A stretch of DNA of 32,984 bases from CAYWNK01 sp964459495. GTDB taxonomy: Bacteria > Planctomycetota > UBA1135 > GCA-002686595. Below the pieces are notes generated by a model. It did not search any database, was not told the origin of the DNA, and was given only the letters and a program-made list of their open reading frames with translations. Position numbers and translations under genes: made by a program. Location of the stretch: positions 1 through 32,984 of the forward strand of contig CAYWNK010000036.1 of the NCBI GenBank assembly GCA_964459495.1, given 5' to 3'. Shown here one piece after another: positions 1 to 7,414 of this stretch; the first letter of the stretch is position 1; every line of letters begins with the position of its first letter.

Positions 1-29
1 GCCGGGGCTCGGACTGGTTGGGGGGGGTC

Positions 30-2129
30 CTACTCGATTACGAAGACGCGCAGGTCGCCATCGGAGTCCTCCGATCGGAAGAACACTCGCGTGCCGTCCG
101 CTCCCAACACGTAGGTTTCATCGCCGCCCATCTCGTTGATGTCAGCTGCCTGGTACATGACTCCCAGCGAGGGGTCGTAGATGTACAGCTTGTACCCGGT
201 GCTGTTGTCGGAGAGTTCGAGCGCGGCGCGCCCGTCCCCAATTGCGGTCAGCTGGCAGGGATCATCGTCGAGGGTCGGCCCGTTGATATCGATGACCTGG
301 CGAGTGACCCCGGAGTCTAGATCCAAAGAGAAGACCTTGGACCCGCCGTCCGTGTTGCTCGCGACGAACAGCACCTCGTTGTCCATGGCGATGATCTCGC
401 CGATGGTGTCGCTATTTCCAGCTCCAGCGGTGTCGCTGACCTGCTCGATGCTTCCGCCAGGCGTGTAGCGATGGAGCTTCTCGTCGCCGTTCGAGTCGTC
501 GGCCCCAAAGTAGAGGGCGTCCTGGGATCCGAGGAGTAGGGAGATGCCGTCCGTTTGGGCGGGATCGTCCTGAAGGTCAGAGAGCTGAACCAAGGCCCCG
601 GCAGTCCCATCCCACCGGAAGAGCTTCTCCGCACCCATGGACGTGCTGGCCTCGGCATACAGAATGCCCCCAACCTCCATCAGGTCGCCGATCGGTTCGT
701 TGGCGCTCATCGACAGTCGCTCCTGGGTCGAGGTCACCGGGTTGTAGCGGTAGAGAGACCTCGATCCGGCCGAGTTGAGAGCCGTGAAGTACAGCAGTCC
801 CCCGAGGGGCGTCAGCGATTCGGGATCGTCGTTGCCGCTACTGCCCTCCGAGGTCGAGGAAACCGCCTGGAGCATGGCGGGTGCTGTTTCCGTAGCAAAG
901 GTGTAGCGAAACAGGAGTTCGAGTCCGCTCGCGAGCCTTCCGCTGAAGTACAGATCCCCCCCGAGCTCAACGGGCCTGTCGATGACGTCGTCGACTCCGG
1001 GGGCGAGGTCGGCGATCTGAACGAGTTCGTCCGCGTTCGGTTCGTAGGCGTAGATCTTGCCTGTGTCGGGAGCCTCATCCATACCAACGATAAGACGACC
1101 TGCCGCAACCGCGATGATTCGGGCAGATCCATCGGCGGCGGGGTCGAGGTCGAACGCGGCCTCCATGAGCGGAGCGCCGCCCAAGCCGCCATCGGGATCA
1201 AAGCGGTAGATTTCACGGTGTCCTGTCCCATTCAACACCGAGGTGAAGAACGAACCCGCCAGGGAGACCCACTCGGTGTCGATGTCGTCAAGGACTTCGG
1301 TCACCGGTTCCACCACATGTAGCCTTGTGGGCACAGCGGCGGAGGGGAACGTCCCAACGGGGGTGCCGGGCAAGCTCACGTCGAGGCGCAGCTGTCCGTC
1401 CTCGAGCGCGGCGCTGCTGGTGTCGAACGAGAAGCCCGAGAGGTCGGGCATCAGCGCGTCATCGTCGTAGGGCGCCTGGGCCGCGAATGCCCACGCTTCA
1501 GGGGACAGCTCGGTGTCGTCGATCGTCAGGTCGGCCACAAAGTCGACGGTCGCGTCGTGCAGGGGGGGAAGGGGATCGGTGGAATTGACCTGGGCGCTGA
1601 TGTTGGCCATCGGCGAAGAATCGACCATGGCCGGTGTGTCGAATTCCGTCGGGGGCGAGACCACCATGGACGGTGCGCTCCCGGTCAGTCCGATCGGTGT
1701 GCCGCTGAGGGCGGCCGGGGTGCCGGTGGCGAGCACCGAGCGGGCCAGGGGGCGGTTGGAGCTCAGCCCGACCTGGGGCGCGCGGACCTCGATTTGGATC
1801 GGCTTCTCGTCGAAGGCGTTGCCGTCGATGGCGGTCACCACGTAGGTCCGCAGGGGAGACAGGCCGCTAGGGGTGCCGCTGATGGTGCCGCTCGTGGAAT
1901 CCAGGCTCAGGCCCGCGGGCAAGGCCGGACTGACGCTGAACTCGGAGATCGTCGTGCTGACGCCAGCGGGGGTCTGGGCGGGGATGGCGAGGCGGACCGG
2001 CACGCTGAGGGTGTCGGTTCCGTAGCCGCTGAAGAGATCCACTTGGGTGCGGGAGCTGCCGCCGCCGCTGCAGGCGACAAAGAGCAGGAGCACGGGAGCG
2101 CAGATCCAGGAATGGAGGGGACGGCTCAT
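30..2129 (-). CDS. Secreted lipoprotein with an Ig-like domain and a beta-propeller-like repeat region
   Basis: About 699 residues from the ATG at 2129. An upstream in-frame start at 2288 is possible, but 2129 places a lipoprotein signal peptide at the N-terminus (MSRPLHSWICAPVLLLFVAC) with a lipobox ending at Cys20 and a GGGSS tether. Residues about 30-120 carry a putative-Ig motif (LPAGLSLDSTSGTISGTP). The C-terminal half has about nine degenerate units of 40-50 residues, each with a pattern like G-x-LYF-x(8-10)-G-x-x-LxRY-x-P. Examples are GLLYFTALNSAGSRSLYRYN and DALYFGADDSNGDEKLHRYT. This resembles ELWxxDGT-type or kelch-like propeller blades. It is probably anchored to the outer membrane and faces the periplasm or outside. 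The ligand is unknown and no catalytic motif was seen. The gene lies 294 bp downstream of the HEAT-repeat gene on the same strand. Secretion is well supported; the propeller is inferred from repeat rhythm. Confidence 0.8.
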   Translation of the reverse strand: MSRPLHSWICAPVLLLFVACSGGGSSRTQVDLFSGYGTDTLSVPVRLAIPAQTPAGVSTTISEFSVSPALPAGLSLDSTSGTISGTPSGLSPLRTYVVTAIDGNAFDEKPIQIEVRAPQVGLSSNRPLARSVLATGTPAALSGTPIGLTGSAPSMVVSPPTEFDTPAMVDSSPMANISAQVNSTDPLPPLHDATVDFVADLTIDDTELSPEAWAFAAQAPYDDDALMPDLSGFSFDTSSAALEDGQLRLDVSLPGTPVGTFPSAAVPTRLHVVEPVTEVLDDIDTEWVSLAGSFFTSVLNGTGHREIYRFDPDGGLGGAPLMEAAFDLDPAADGSARIIAVAAGRLIVGMDEAPDTGKIYAYEPNADELVQIADLAPGVDDVIDRPVELGGDLYFSGRLASGLELLFRYTFATETAPAMLQAVSSTSEGSSGNDDPESLTPLGGLLYFTALNSAGSRSLYRYNPVTSTQERLSMSANEPIGDLMEVGGILYAEASTSMGAEKLFRWDGTAGALVQLSDLQDDPAQTDGISLLLGSQDALYFGADDSNGDEKLHRYTPGGSIEQVSDTAGAGNSDTIGEIIAMDNEVLFVASNTDGGSKVFSLDLDSGVTRQVIDINGPTLDDDPCQLTAIGDGRAALELSDNSTGYKLYIYDPSLGVMYQAADINEMGGDETYVLGADGTRVFFRSEDSDGDLRVFVIE

Positions 2130-2423
2130 GATCGGGTTGGAATGGGGGATGAGGGTCGCAAGGCGGCCGTCCGGGCGGAAACGCTCCTGGGTATGTCGGT
2201 TTGCCGTCCTGTAAACCCAACTCGGCAGTACCCGATGCGCATGAATCGCGGGGCGCCGTTCCCATCCCCCGGACCTCGACCGCGCCATCCACCCAGAACC
2301 CGCATGGGGCCCCGCTCCCGCTTCCCTGCGGGTGGAGGAACACCCGTGTGGGGCGCTCCTCCCGCGTCTAGCCCTCGAATCTCTGCGACCGGCTCGGTGC
2401 GCAGCAACCCCCGGCCCACTCCA
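2130..2423. other. Intergenic region between two minus-strand genes, with one short inverted repeat
   Basis: This 294-bp stretch has no credible gene. It contains a perfect 6-bp inverted repeat, CGGGTG (2329-2334) and CACCCG (2341-2346), around a 6-base loop. The repeat lies about 80 bases past the stop of the HEAT-repeat gene, where a terminator would be expected, but no T-run follows it on the minus strand. The segment nearest 2129 should hold the 5' leader of the lipoprotein gene. I see no clear Shine-Dalgarno sequence there. Confidence 0.4.
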
Positions 2424-4253
2424 CTAGATCCGATCCAGCACGCCAAAGCCCGTAGGGTCGGTCAGGGTGTCCGGGGCGTCCACCGCATCCAGCGCCACGG
2501 TCAACGGCGTGCTCCACGGAGCGCTCTCGCCGCTGGCAATCCAGCCGATGGCTCGCACAGCTTCTCTTCGCTGTCGATCGTCCCGGGCGGGGTCCCGGGC
2601 GATCTGGAGCAAAGGCCCGATGGCGCTGGTGTCGCCAACGCGAGCTAGGGCTTGGGCGCTGCCCCGCAGGGAATTCCAGCAGGTGCACTCGGTCAACTGC
2701 TCCACCAGCTCGGGCACGAGCTGCCCGTCCCCGAGGATCGCCCGGCCGAGGGCGACCCGTGCTCGTCGTTCGGGTCGGTGGTGGCTGTCGGCGGAAACTT
2801 GCCGCAGGGCCGGCAACCCGGAGGCCTCACCGGAGAAGCCGAGGGCCAGGCCGAGAAGGCCCGAGATGGCGTCCTCGCCGGTCTTCTCCAGCCTCTCCAG
2901 GATCACGGGTTGGGCGTTGTCGGCGCGGGCCAAGCCCGCGGCGATCGCGAAGGCCGGGGCCCGATCGGTCGAGCGCGATTGACCCAGGACCTTGGCTAGG
3001 GCCTTGTCGGCTCCGTGGTTCGGACCGTCGGCGGCGTTGAGCCGGTTGGCGAAGACGCCCAAGGCCAAAGCGCTCCAGGCTTCGTCGGCGCTGCGACCCC
3101 GCTGGAGGTGGCGCCGCAGGACCGTCGCGATTTCAGCGGTGGCGGCCCAGGGCTGGTCCTGCTGCTCGCCTGGGGTGGAGCCCACGCGCGCCAGGGACAT
3201 GGCCGCGTAGCGGCGGGTCATGCCGTCCTTGGACTTGAGCGCGGCCTCGAGCGTGCGTCGAATCCCCTTGTCGAGCGGGTCTTGATCCGCGTCCCCAAGC
3301 TGGCCGAGGGCCAGGGCCGCCGCACGTCGCATCGGGTGGGAGGGACCGCGGCGGCTGGCCAAAAGCTCGGTCAACTCGAGCGTTACCTGCTTGCGTAGGT
3401 CCTCCGAGAGAGCCGGGGTGAGGCGGGCCAGGGCGGTGGGGATGCGCACCTGCTGGTCCCGCTTTCCACGCTTGTCCTGCAGGCGTTCGAGCAGGCGCCT
3501 GGCGAGGGAATCCAGAGCTCCGCTGGGCTCTTCACCAGCATTGTCGCCCGGGGTCTGGATGGCCGTAGGCAGCAGGCCCAGGGCTAAGACCGCTGCGGTG
3601 CCGAGGTCGTCCTGGCGTGCATCCTCGTGCGTTAGGATCTCCTCGAGGGTCGCTGCTACGGAGTCGCGCAGGGTGGAGTCCGTGGAACGATGGACGGCTA
3701 GGCCCAGCGCGTAGGTGGCAAGGGACCGGGCGCGCAGGGGCACATGGGAATCCCCGGCAGCCTCCCGCCCGGCGGCGCTGTCCTTGGCCAGTTCACCCAA
3801 GAGCTGAAGGGCGCTGGGGGACTGAACCATGCCCAGTCCGAGGATCGCGGCCTCCTGGATGTTCTTGGACGCAGCGGGCAGAGAGTCCCGCAGAAGGAAC
3901 TCGACTGCGGCTTGGCGCTCCACCCGAGCGCTCGCGCTCAGATTCCAGCCGGTGGTCGAGAGGCGTGCGGCGGCCAGCAGGGACGAGGCGCGCAGGGGGG
4001 CGCTGCTGCCCGCGTCCTGGGCTAGCTCGATGAGCAACGGTAGCAGGGTTTCGTCCACCAGCGCGGGACTGGCGGGTGAGCGGTCGTGGTGCGTGCCATC
4101 GCTTGCGCTGTCCTCACCCGATCGATTGGCCGCTCTGCGAGCGTCCCAGGCGAGATCTAGAAATTCCTCCCGGTGCAGCTGCCACCAGGCCTGCCAGGTG
4201 GCTTGGTTGAGGCCCTCCGCGGAGGCCCCGTGAATTTGCGTAGAGCCAGGCAA
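2424..4253 (-). CDS. HEAT-repeat protein, probably exported in its intact form
   Basis: The 609 residues counted from a TTG at 4253 are mostly helical repeats of about 35-40 residues rich in Ala, Leu and Gly. Examples are RAAALALGQLGDADQDPLDK and RRYAAMSLARVGSTPG, typical of HEAT/PBS-lyase-type repeats used as protein-binding scaffolds. Near the N-terminus is a W-x-x-W-W segment (ATWQAWWQLHREEFLDLA), which I associate with HEAT proteins of Planctomycetota (from memory, not searched). The TTG is only a formal start. The same frame stays open upstream through a Pro/Gly/Ser-rich linker to 4424, where a TGA blocks it, and beyond the TGA a good signal peptide begins at 4526. The original gene was therefore probably 2424-4526, and this copy may be inactive, recoded or mis-sequenced. 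Partners are unknown; the next gene downstream is the propeller-like lipoprotein. Confidence 0.75.
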   Translation of the reverse strand: MPGSTQIHGASAEGLNQATWQAWWQLHREEFLDLAWDARRAANRSGEDSASDGTHHDRSPASPALVDETLLPLLIELAQDAGSSAPLRASSLLAAARLSTTGWNLSASARVERQAAVEFLLRDSLPAASKNIQEAAILGLGMVQSPSALQLLGELAKDSAAGREAAGDSHVPLRARSLATYALGLAVHRSTDSTLRDSVAATLEEILTHEDARQDDLGTAAVLALGLLPTAIQTPGDNAGEEPSGALDSLARRLLERLQDKRGKRDQQVRIPTALARLTPALSEDLRKQVTLELTELLASRRGPSHPMRRAAALALGQLGDADQDPLDKGIRRTLEAALKSKDGMTRRYAAMSLARVGSTPGEQQDQPWAATAEIATVLRRHLQRGRSADEAWSALALGVFANRLNAADGPNHGADKALAKVLGQSRSTDRAPAFAIAAGLARADNAQPVILERLEKTGEDAISGLLGLALGFSGEASGLPALRQVSADSHHRPERRARVALGRAILGDGQLVPELVEQLTECTCWNSLRGSAQALARVGDTSAIGPLLQIARDPARDDRQRREAVRAIGWIASGESAPWSTPLTVALDAVDAPDTLTDPTGFGVLDRI

Positions 4254-4424
4254 GGCGGCCTGCGGAGCGGGGATCGCCGGTCCCGGAGTGAACGGTCCCG
4301 GTGTCCGAGGGCGTCCAGCGGGGGAGGGGCTTCCCGCCCCGGGAGTCGAAGCTCCGGCGCCGGGGGGCTCTGCGGAAGGCGGACTCGGTTGTGGGAAGCC
4401 GACGGCTCCCCCGGAGCCCGAGCC

Positions 4425-4526
4425 TCACGTTTGGGCTTCGGCCTGCGAGGTCCACGCCAATCCCATGGCGAGCACGGCAGATACCTGGAGCCAACGGGAA
4501 GCGGGGGTCTTGGATGTGTGAACCAT
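4425..4526 (-). pseudogene. Signal-peptide leader of the HEAT-repeat protein, ended by an in-frame TGA
   Basis: From the ATG at 4526 the minus strand encodes MVHTSKTPASRWLQVSAVLA followed by MGLAWTSQAEAQT, then TGA at 4427-4425. This has a basic N-terminus, a hydrophobic core and an A-x-A-like cleavage site. Beyond the TGA the same frame continues without a break (GSGSGGAVGFPQPSPPSAEP and onward) into the HEAT-repeat protein. The signal peptide, linker and HEAT region are thus in one frame, separated by a single stop codon. One C-to-T change (CGA to TGA) would explain it. Confidence 0.6.
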
Positions 4527-4769
4527 GTCTGGGAGGGGGCCGGGTGATTCCGAGGGGCACTCCCCGATACGGATCTGGTCTGCGCTGGTGACTCAGCAGC
4601 TCGAGCGATGCGGTCGAATGCCCTACGGGGGCTACCAGGGCGCATTTCATGCCGCCTGGGCGGCAGCGGGGGGAGGCCTGTCCAAGATCGAGATCATCCG
4701 TCTGGCGATAGATTGCAATCGGTCTGGTTTTCGACGGGCCAGCTAGTCGATTCCACTGGGAGGCCTCGA
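4527..4769. promoter_or_regulatory. Divergent intergenic region between the HEAT-repeat gene and the SprA-like gene
   Basis: This 243-bp gap separates two outward-facing genes and should contain promoters for both. A perfect 10-bp palindrome, GATTGCAATC, lies at 4711-4720, about 50 bp before the SprA-like start, and could be a regulator site. I could not identify convincing -35/-10 boxes. Reading frames across the region lack coding character. Confidence 0.35.
4758..4763 (+). promoter_or_regulatory. Ribosome binding site of the SprA-like gene
   Basis: GGGAGG ends 6 bases before the ATG at 4770. This strong Shine-Dalgarno match fixes the start at 4770 and rules out the in-frame upstream start at 4608, which would add a low-complexity, non-homologous N-terminus. 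Confidence 0.75.
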
Positions 4770-5468
4770 ATGCTGATCGATCCGAGCAATCGCAATCCCC
4801 CTGTCCAGGGGAACCGCTTCCTTCCGGTGACGGCGGTGGCGCGGACGCGGCCAGTGCAGGCCCGTGTGCCCCAGGAGGAACAGCCGGAGGGGACGGCGGC
4901 GAGCGGGGACAGCCTGGAGATTGCGCCGTCAACAATGGCGCATCTTTCCCATGGGGCGGGGTCGGAGGCGGCGGCTGACTGCCCCCTGTGCCAAGCCGAG
5001 TCCCGCGCGAGCGAGTCCGGCTTCGGCTCGCTCGGGGCCACTGAGGCTGAGGAGCAGGCCGAGCCGATCGGCGCGGAGCAGGAGCTCGAGCCCGAGGAGA
5101 GAGAGCTGCTGGTTGAGATGCAGTCCAGGGACCGTGAAGTGCGCAGTCACGAAGAGGCCCACAAGGCAGCTGCGGGGAACTTGGCAGCGGGGGGGCCGAG
5201 CTACGAGACCGAGACCGGGCCGGACGGGAATGAGTATGCGGTGGGCGGCGAAGTGCAGATTCAGCTGCGTTCAGGCTCGACGCCCGAGGAGACCATTCGC
5301 CTCGCGCAGCAGGCGCGGCGCGCTGCCCTGGCTCCGGCCCAGCCCTCGTCCCAGGACCAGGCCGTCGCCGCCGAGGCCTCCCAGCGCGAGGCCCAGGCAC
5401 GCGCCGAGGCCTACAAAGAGACGAGTGAGGAGGAGCCCGGCTCCACCCTGAACTCCCTGTTCGCCTAG
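4770..5468 (+). CDS. SprA-related putative metalloprotease-like protein (HEEAH motif)
   Basis: 232 residues from the ATG at 4770. The conserved block at residues about 113-165 has the hallmarks of the SprA-related / CJM1_0395 family: a charged helix (QSRDREVRSHEEAHKAAAG) with an HExxH zinc-protease-like motif (His127, Glu128, His131), then GGPSYETETGPDGNEYAVGG and a beta strand. The N-terminal 110 residues are low-complexity and acidic, with a CPLC pair (Cys71, Cys74). The C-terminal 60 residues are Ala/Gln/Glu-rich and probably helical. There is no signal peptide, so it is likely cytoplasmic or exported by an unusual route. The family is widespread but its biochemical role is not established to my knowledge; protease activity is inferred from the motif only. 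It stands alone between a divergent promoter region and the DUF3179 gene. Confidence 0.8.
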   Translation: MLIDPSNRNPPVQGNRFLPVTAVARTRPVQARVPQEEQPEGTAASGDSLEIAPSTMAHLSHGAGSEAAADCPLCQAESRASESGFGSLGATEAEEQAEPIGAEQELEPEERELLVEMQSRDREVRSHEEAHKAAAGNLAAGGPSYETETGPDGNEYAVGGEVQIQLRSGSTPEETIRLAQQARRAALAPAQPSSQDQAVAAEASQREAQARAEAYKETSEEEPGSTLNSLFA

Positions 5469-5534
5469 GCGTCGGCGCGGACCTGCTGCGGATGGGCGGC
5501 CCGGCCGTGCCAGGAGCAAGGCGAGCGTTTCCTC

Positions 5535-5561
5535 CAGGACTCGGGCAATTCTCCCGTCCTG
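5535..5561 (+). terminator. Bulged hairpin between the SprA-like and DUF3179 genes
   Basis: CAGGAC (5535-5540) pairs with GTCCTG (5556-5561), and GGG (5543-5545) with CCC (5553-5555), leaving a 2-base bulge and a 7-base loop. It lies about 65 bases past the SprA-like stop and 30 bases before the next start. No T-run follows, so it could be a weak terminator or a 5'-leader structure of the DUF3179 gene. Confidence 0.35.
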
Positions 5562-5590
5562 TGGCTGGGGGTCGGTACGTAGACCTTTGC

Positions 5591-7030
5591 GTGAACCTTG
5601 CTCCCACCATCGCCCTGTGCGCCCTATCCATCGCGGCTTCAGCCTGTGCCAACGAGCCGCGCGAATCGTCCCATGCCGAACTTCCTGGATCGGAGGATGC
5701 GGGCACTGCTCCGGTCCCGGTTGAGGCCAGCCAGCGGCTGGACTACCGAGACTCGGAGAGCTTTGGGCAGGGCCCGAAGGTGCCGGAGGGACCCTTCAGC
5801 CCGGAGCTTGCCAAGGCCGTGGACGACGTTTTCGGTCAGGGGCTGCGCGATGGAGAGTGGGGGGAGGAGCAAGCCCGGGCCTGGATCCTGATCGGCGAAT
5901 CAGGGGACCCGCGGCTGGCGTGGGTAGCGGCTGACCTACTGCGCTTCACCCAAGATCCCTCCATGCATCGGCTTCTCAGCCTGCTCTGCGGAGAGCTGTT
6001 GGATCTCCCCGATGGAGCGCCCCTTGCGTGGGACAACATCACCGATCACCTGATCGCCTGGGACGTGCCGGCTCCGCCGGGTTACTTGGACCTCAAGCGA
6101 GGCATCTTCACGGGGATCGTTCCCGAATGGGAGGAGCTCTTCCGTGAAGGGGACATCGATTGGCGGCACGTGACCTGGGGTGGTGTGCGCATCGATGACC
6201 GGGCCTTTGGGCAGACCGATGAGCGCTGCAACTGCATTCCAGCGGCGGACAACCCCAAGGTGACCGGAGTGGAGGGCGGCGACTGGCTGGCGGATGACGA
6301 CGTCGTATTCGGCATCGAAGTCGGCGGCGAGTACCGCGCCTATCCGCGCCAGATCATGGAGGTGCGCGAGATGGTGAACGACACCCTCGGAGGGCGCGAC
6401 CTCGGGATTCCCTACTGCACCTTGTGCGGTTCAGCCCAGGCCTATTTCACCGATCGCATGCCGGAGGGCGTCGCCCGACCGGTGTTGCGAACCTCCGGGA
6501 TGTTGATTCGCTCCAACAAGGTCATGTACGACCTGGTGACCCATTCCATCTTCGACACCTTTCTGGGCAAGGCCGTCACCGGACCCTTGGCGGAGCGCGG
6601 CATCGAGCTCTCCCAGGCGAGCGTGGTTACGACGACTTGGGGCGAATGGAAAACCGCCCACCCCAGCACCACGGTGCTCGCGGAGTACCTAGCCCTTGGG
6701 CGCAACTTCGACTTTCGAGCGGGCCGGGACGCGAACGGCCCGATTTTCCCGATCGGTGATCTGGATCCCCGCCTTCCTGTTCAGGAAGACGTTCTTGGTC
6801 TCGTGACCGCCAGCGGCAAGCCGGTGGCTTTCCACGTGGAGTCGGCACTTGAGGCGCTGCACCGGGGAGCTGCCGTGGCATACGAGAACATCGTCCTGGT
6901 CCTCGACGGAGGCGGCGTGCGCGCCACCGATGCCGAGGGGCGAGACCTGGGGGGCCATCAAGCATTTTGGTTCGCCTGGTCCCAGTTCCAGCCGGGCACG
7001 GCCCTTTGGGTCCGCGGTTCGGTGGAGTAG
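5591..7030 (+). CDS. DUF3179 domain-containing lipoprotein
   Basis: 479 residues from a GTG at 5591, chosen because it begins a lipoprotein signal peptide (MNLAPTIALCALSIAASAC, lipobox Cys19). An in-frame ATG at 5492 would put 33 unrelated residues in front. Residues about 245-440 match DUF3179: EYRAYPRQIMEVREMVNDTL, then GGRDLGIPYCTLCGSAQAYF. This matches the family pattern of a Tyr-Pro strand, an E-x-V-N-D turn and a CxLC pair (Cys near residues 276 and 279). Residues about 210-235 hold a Cys-x-Cys segment (RCNCIPAADNPK). The family is common in bacteria and archaea but has no firmly assigned biochemical function; the cysteine pair may bind metal or form a disulfide. A PhoX-type phosphatase follows after a 384-bp gap, so the two need not share an operon. 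Confidence 0.85.
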   Translation: MNLAPTIALCALSIAASACANEPRESSHAELPGSEDAGTAPVPVEASQRLDYRDSESFGQGPKVPEGPFSPELAKAVDDVFGQGLRDGEWGEEQARAWILIGESGDPRLAWVAADLLRFTQDPSMHRLLSLLCGELLDLPDGAPLAWDNITDHLIAWDVPAPPGYLDLKRGIFTGIVPEWEELFREGDIDWRHVTWGGVRIDDRAFGQTDERCNCIPAADNPKVTGVEGGDWLADDDVVFGIEVGGEYRAYPRQIMEVREMVNDTLGGRDLGIPYCTLCGSAQAYFTDRMPEGVARPVLRTSGMLIRSNKVMYDLVTHSIFDTFLGKAVTGPLAERGIELSQASVVTTTWGEWKTAHPSTTVLAEYLALGRNFDFRAGRDANGPIFPIGDLDPRLPVQEDVLGLVTASGKPVAFHVESALEALHRGAAVAYENIVLVLDGGGVRATDAEGRDLGGHQAFWFAWSQFQPGTALWVRGSVE

Positions 7031-7414
7031 GTCTCTGGCAAGGAGGATCTGAGACTGGGCTCGCCTTGCAGGCGATCCCCCTAGGCTTGCACCTGCGCTG
7101 TCCGGCCGGGACACGGCGCGCCTCAGGGCGGGAGCAGCTGGGTCCCATCGTTCGAGCATCGCTAGGTCGGGCGCCCAGTCCACTGGCTGGAACACATCGA
7201 GCGCAGTCACCGTTCCTTTCGCCAACTGGGGGCCATGTGCGTTTGAGCAGCGATCTCGTGCACGCAGCCGATCCACCGGGGAGTGACCGGGGTCTGTGTG
7301 CACCACAGGACTCACCACCCGAGAGGGGGGGGATTGTCCAGGCCTGGATCGCTTTGTCTCAGGCGAATCTCAGAGGCCCCCGTGGGCAGGGCGTGTTGCT
7401 AGCTTGGTGGCGAC
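7031..7414. other. Intergenic region before the PhoX-type gene
   Basis: This 384-bp stretch has no convincing gene. Near its left end a compact hairpin, TCGCCT (7061-7066) and AGGCGA (7070-7075) with a 3-base loop, lies 30 bases past the DUF3179 stop and may end that transcript, although no T-run follows. The remainder should contain the promoter and leader of the PhoX-type gene. I could not recognise a Pho box or standard promoter hexamers. Confidence 0.4.

Noticed and set aside
4114..5706. A 530-codon open frame on the minus strand
   Set aside because: It overlaps the SprA-like gene and the HEAT leader in the wrong frame. Its product is a Pro/Arg/Ser-rich shadow sequence without a domain.
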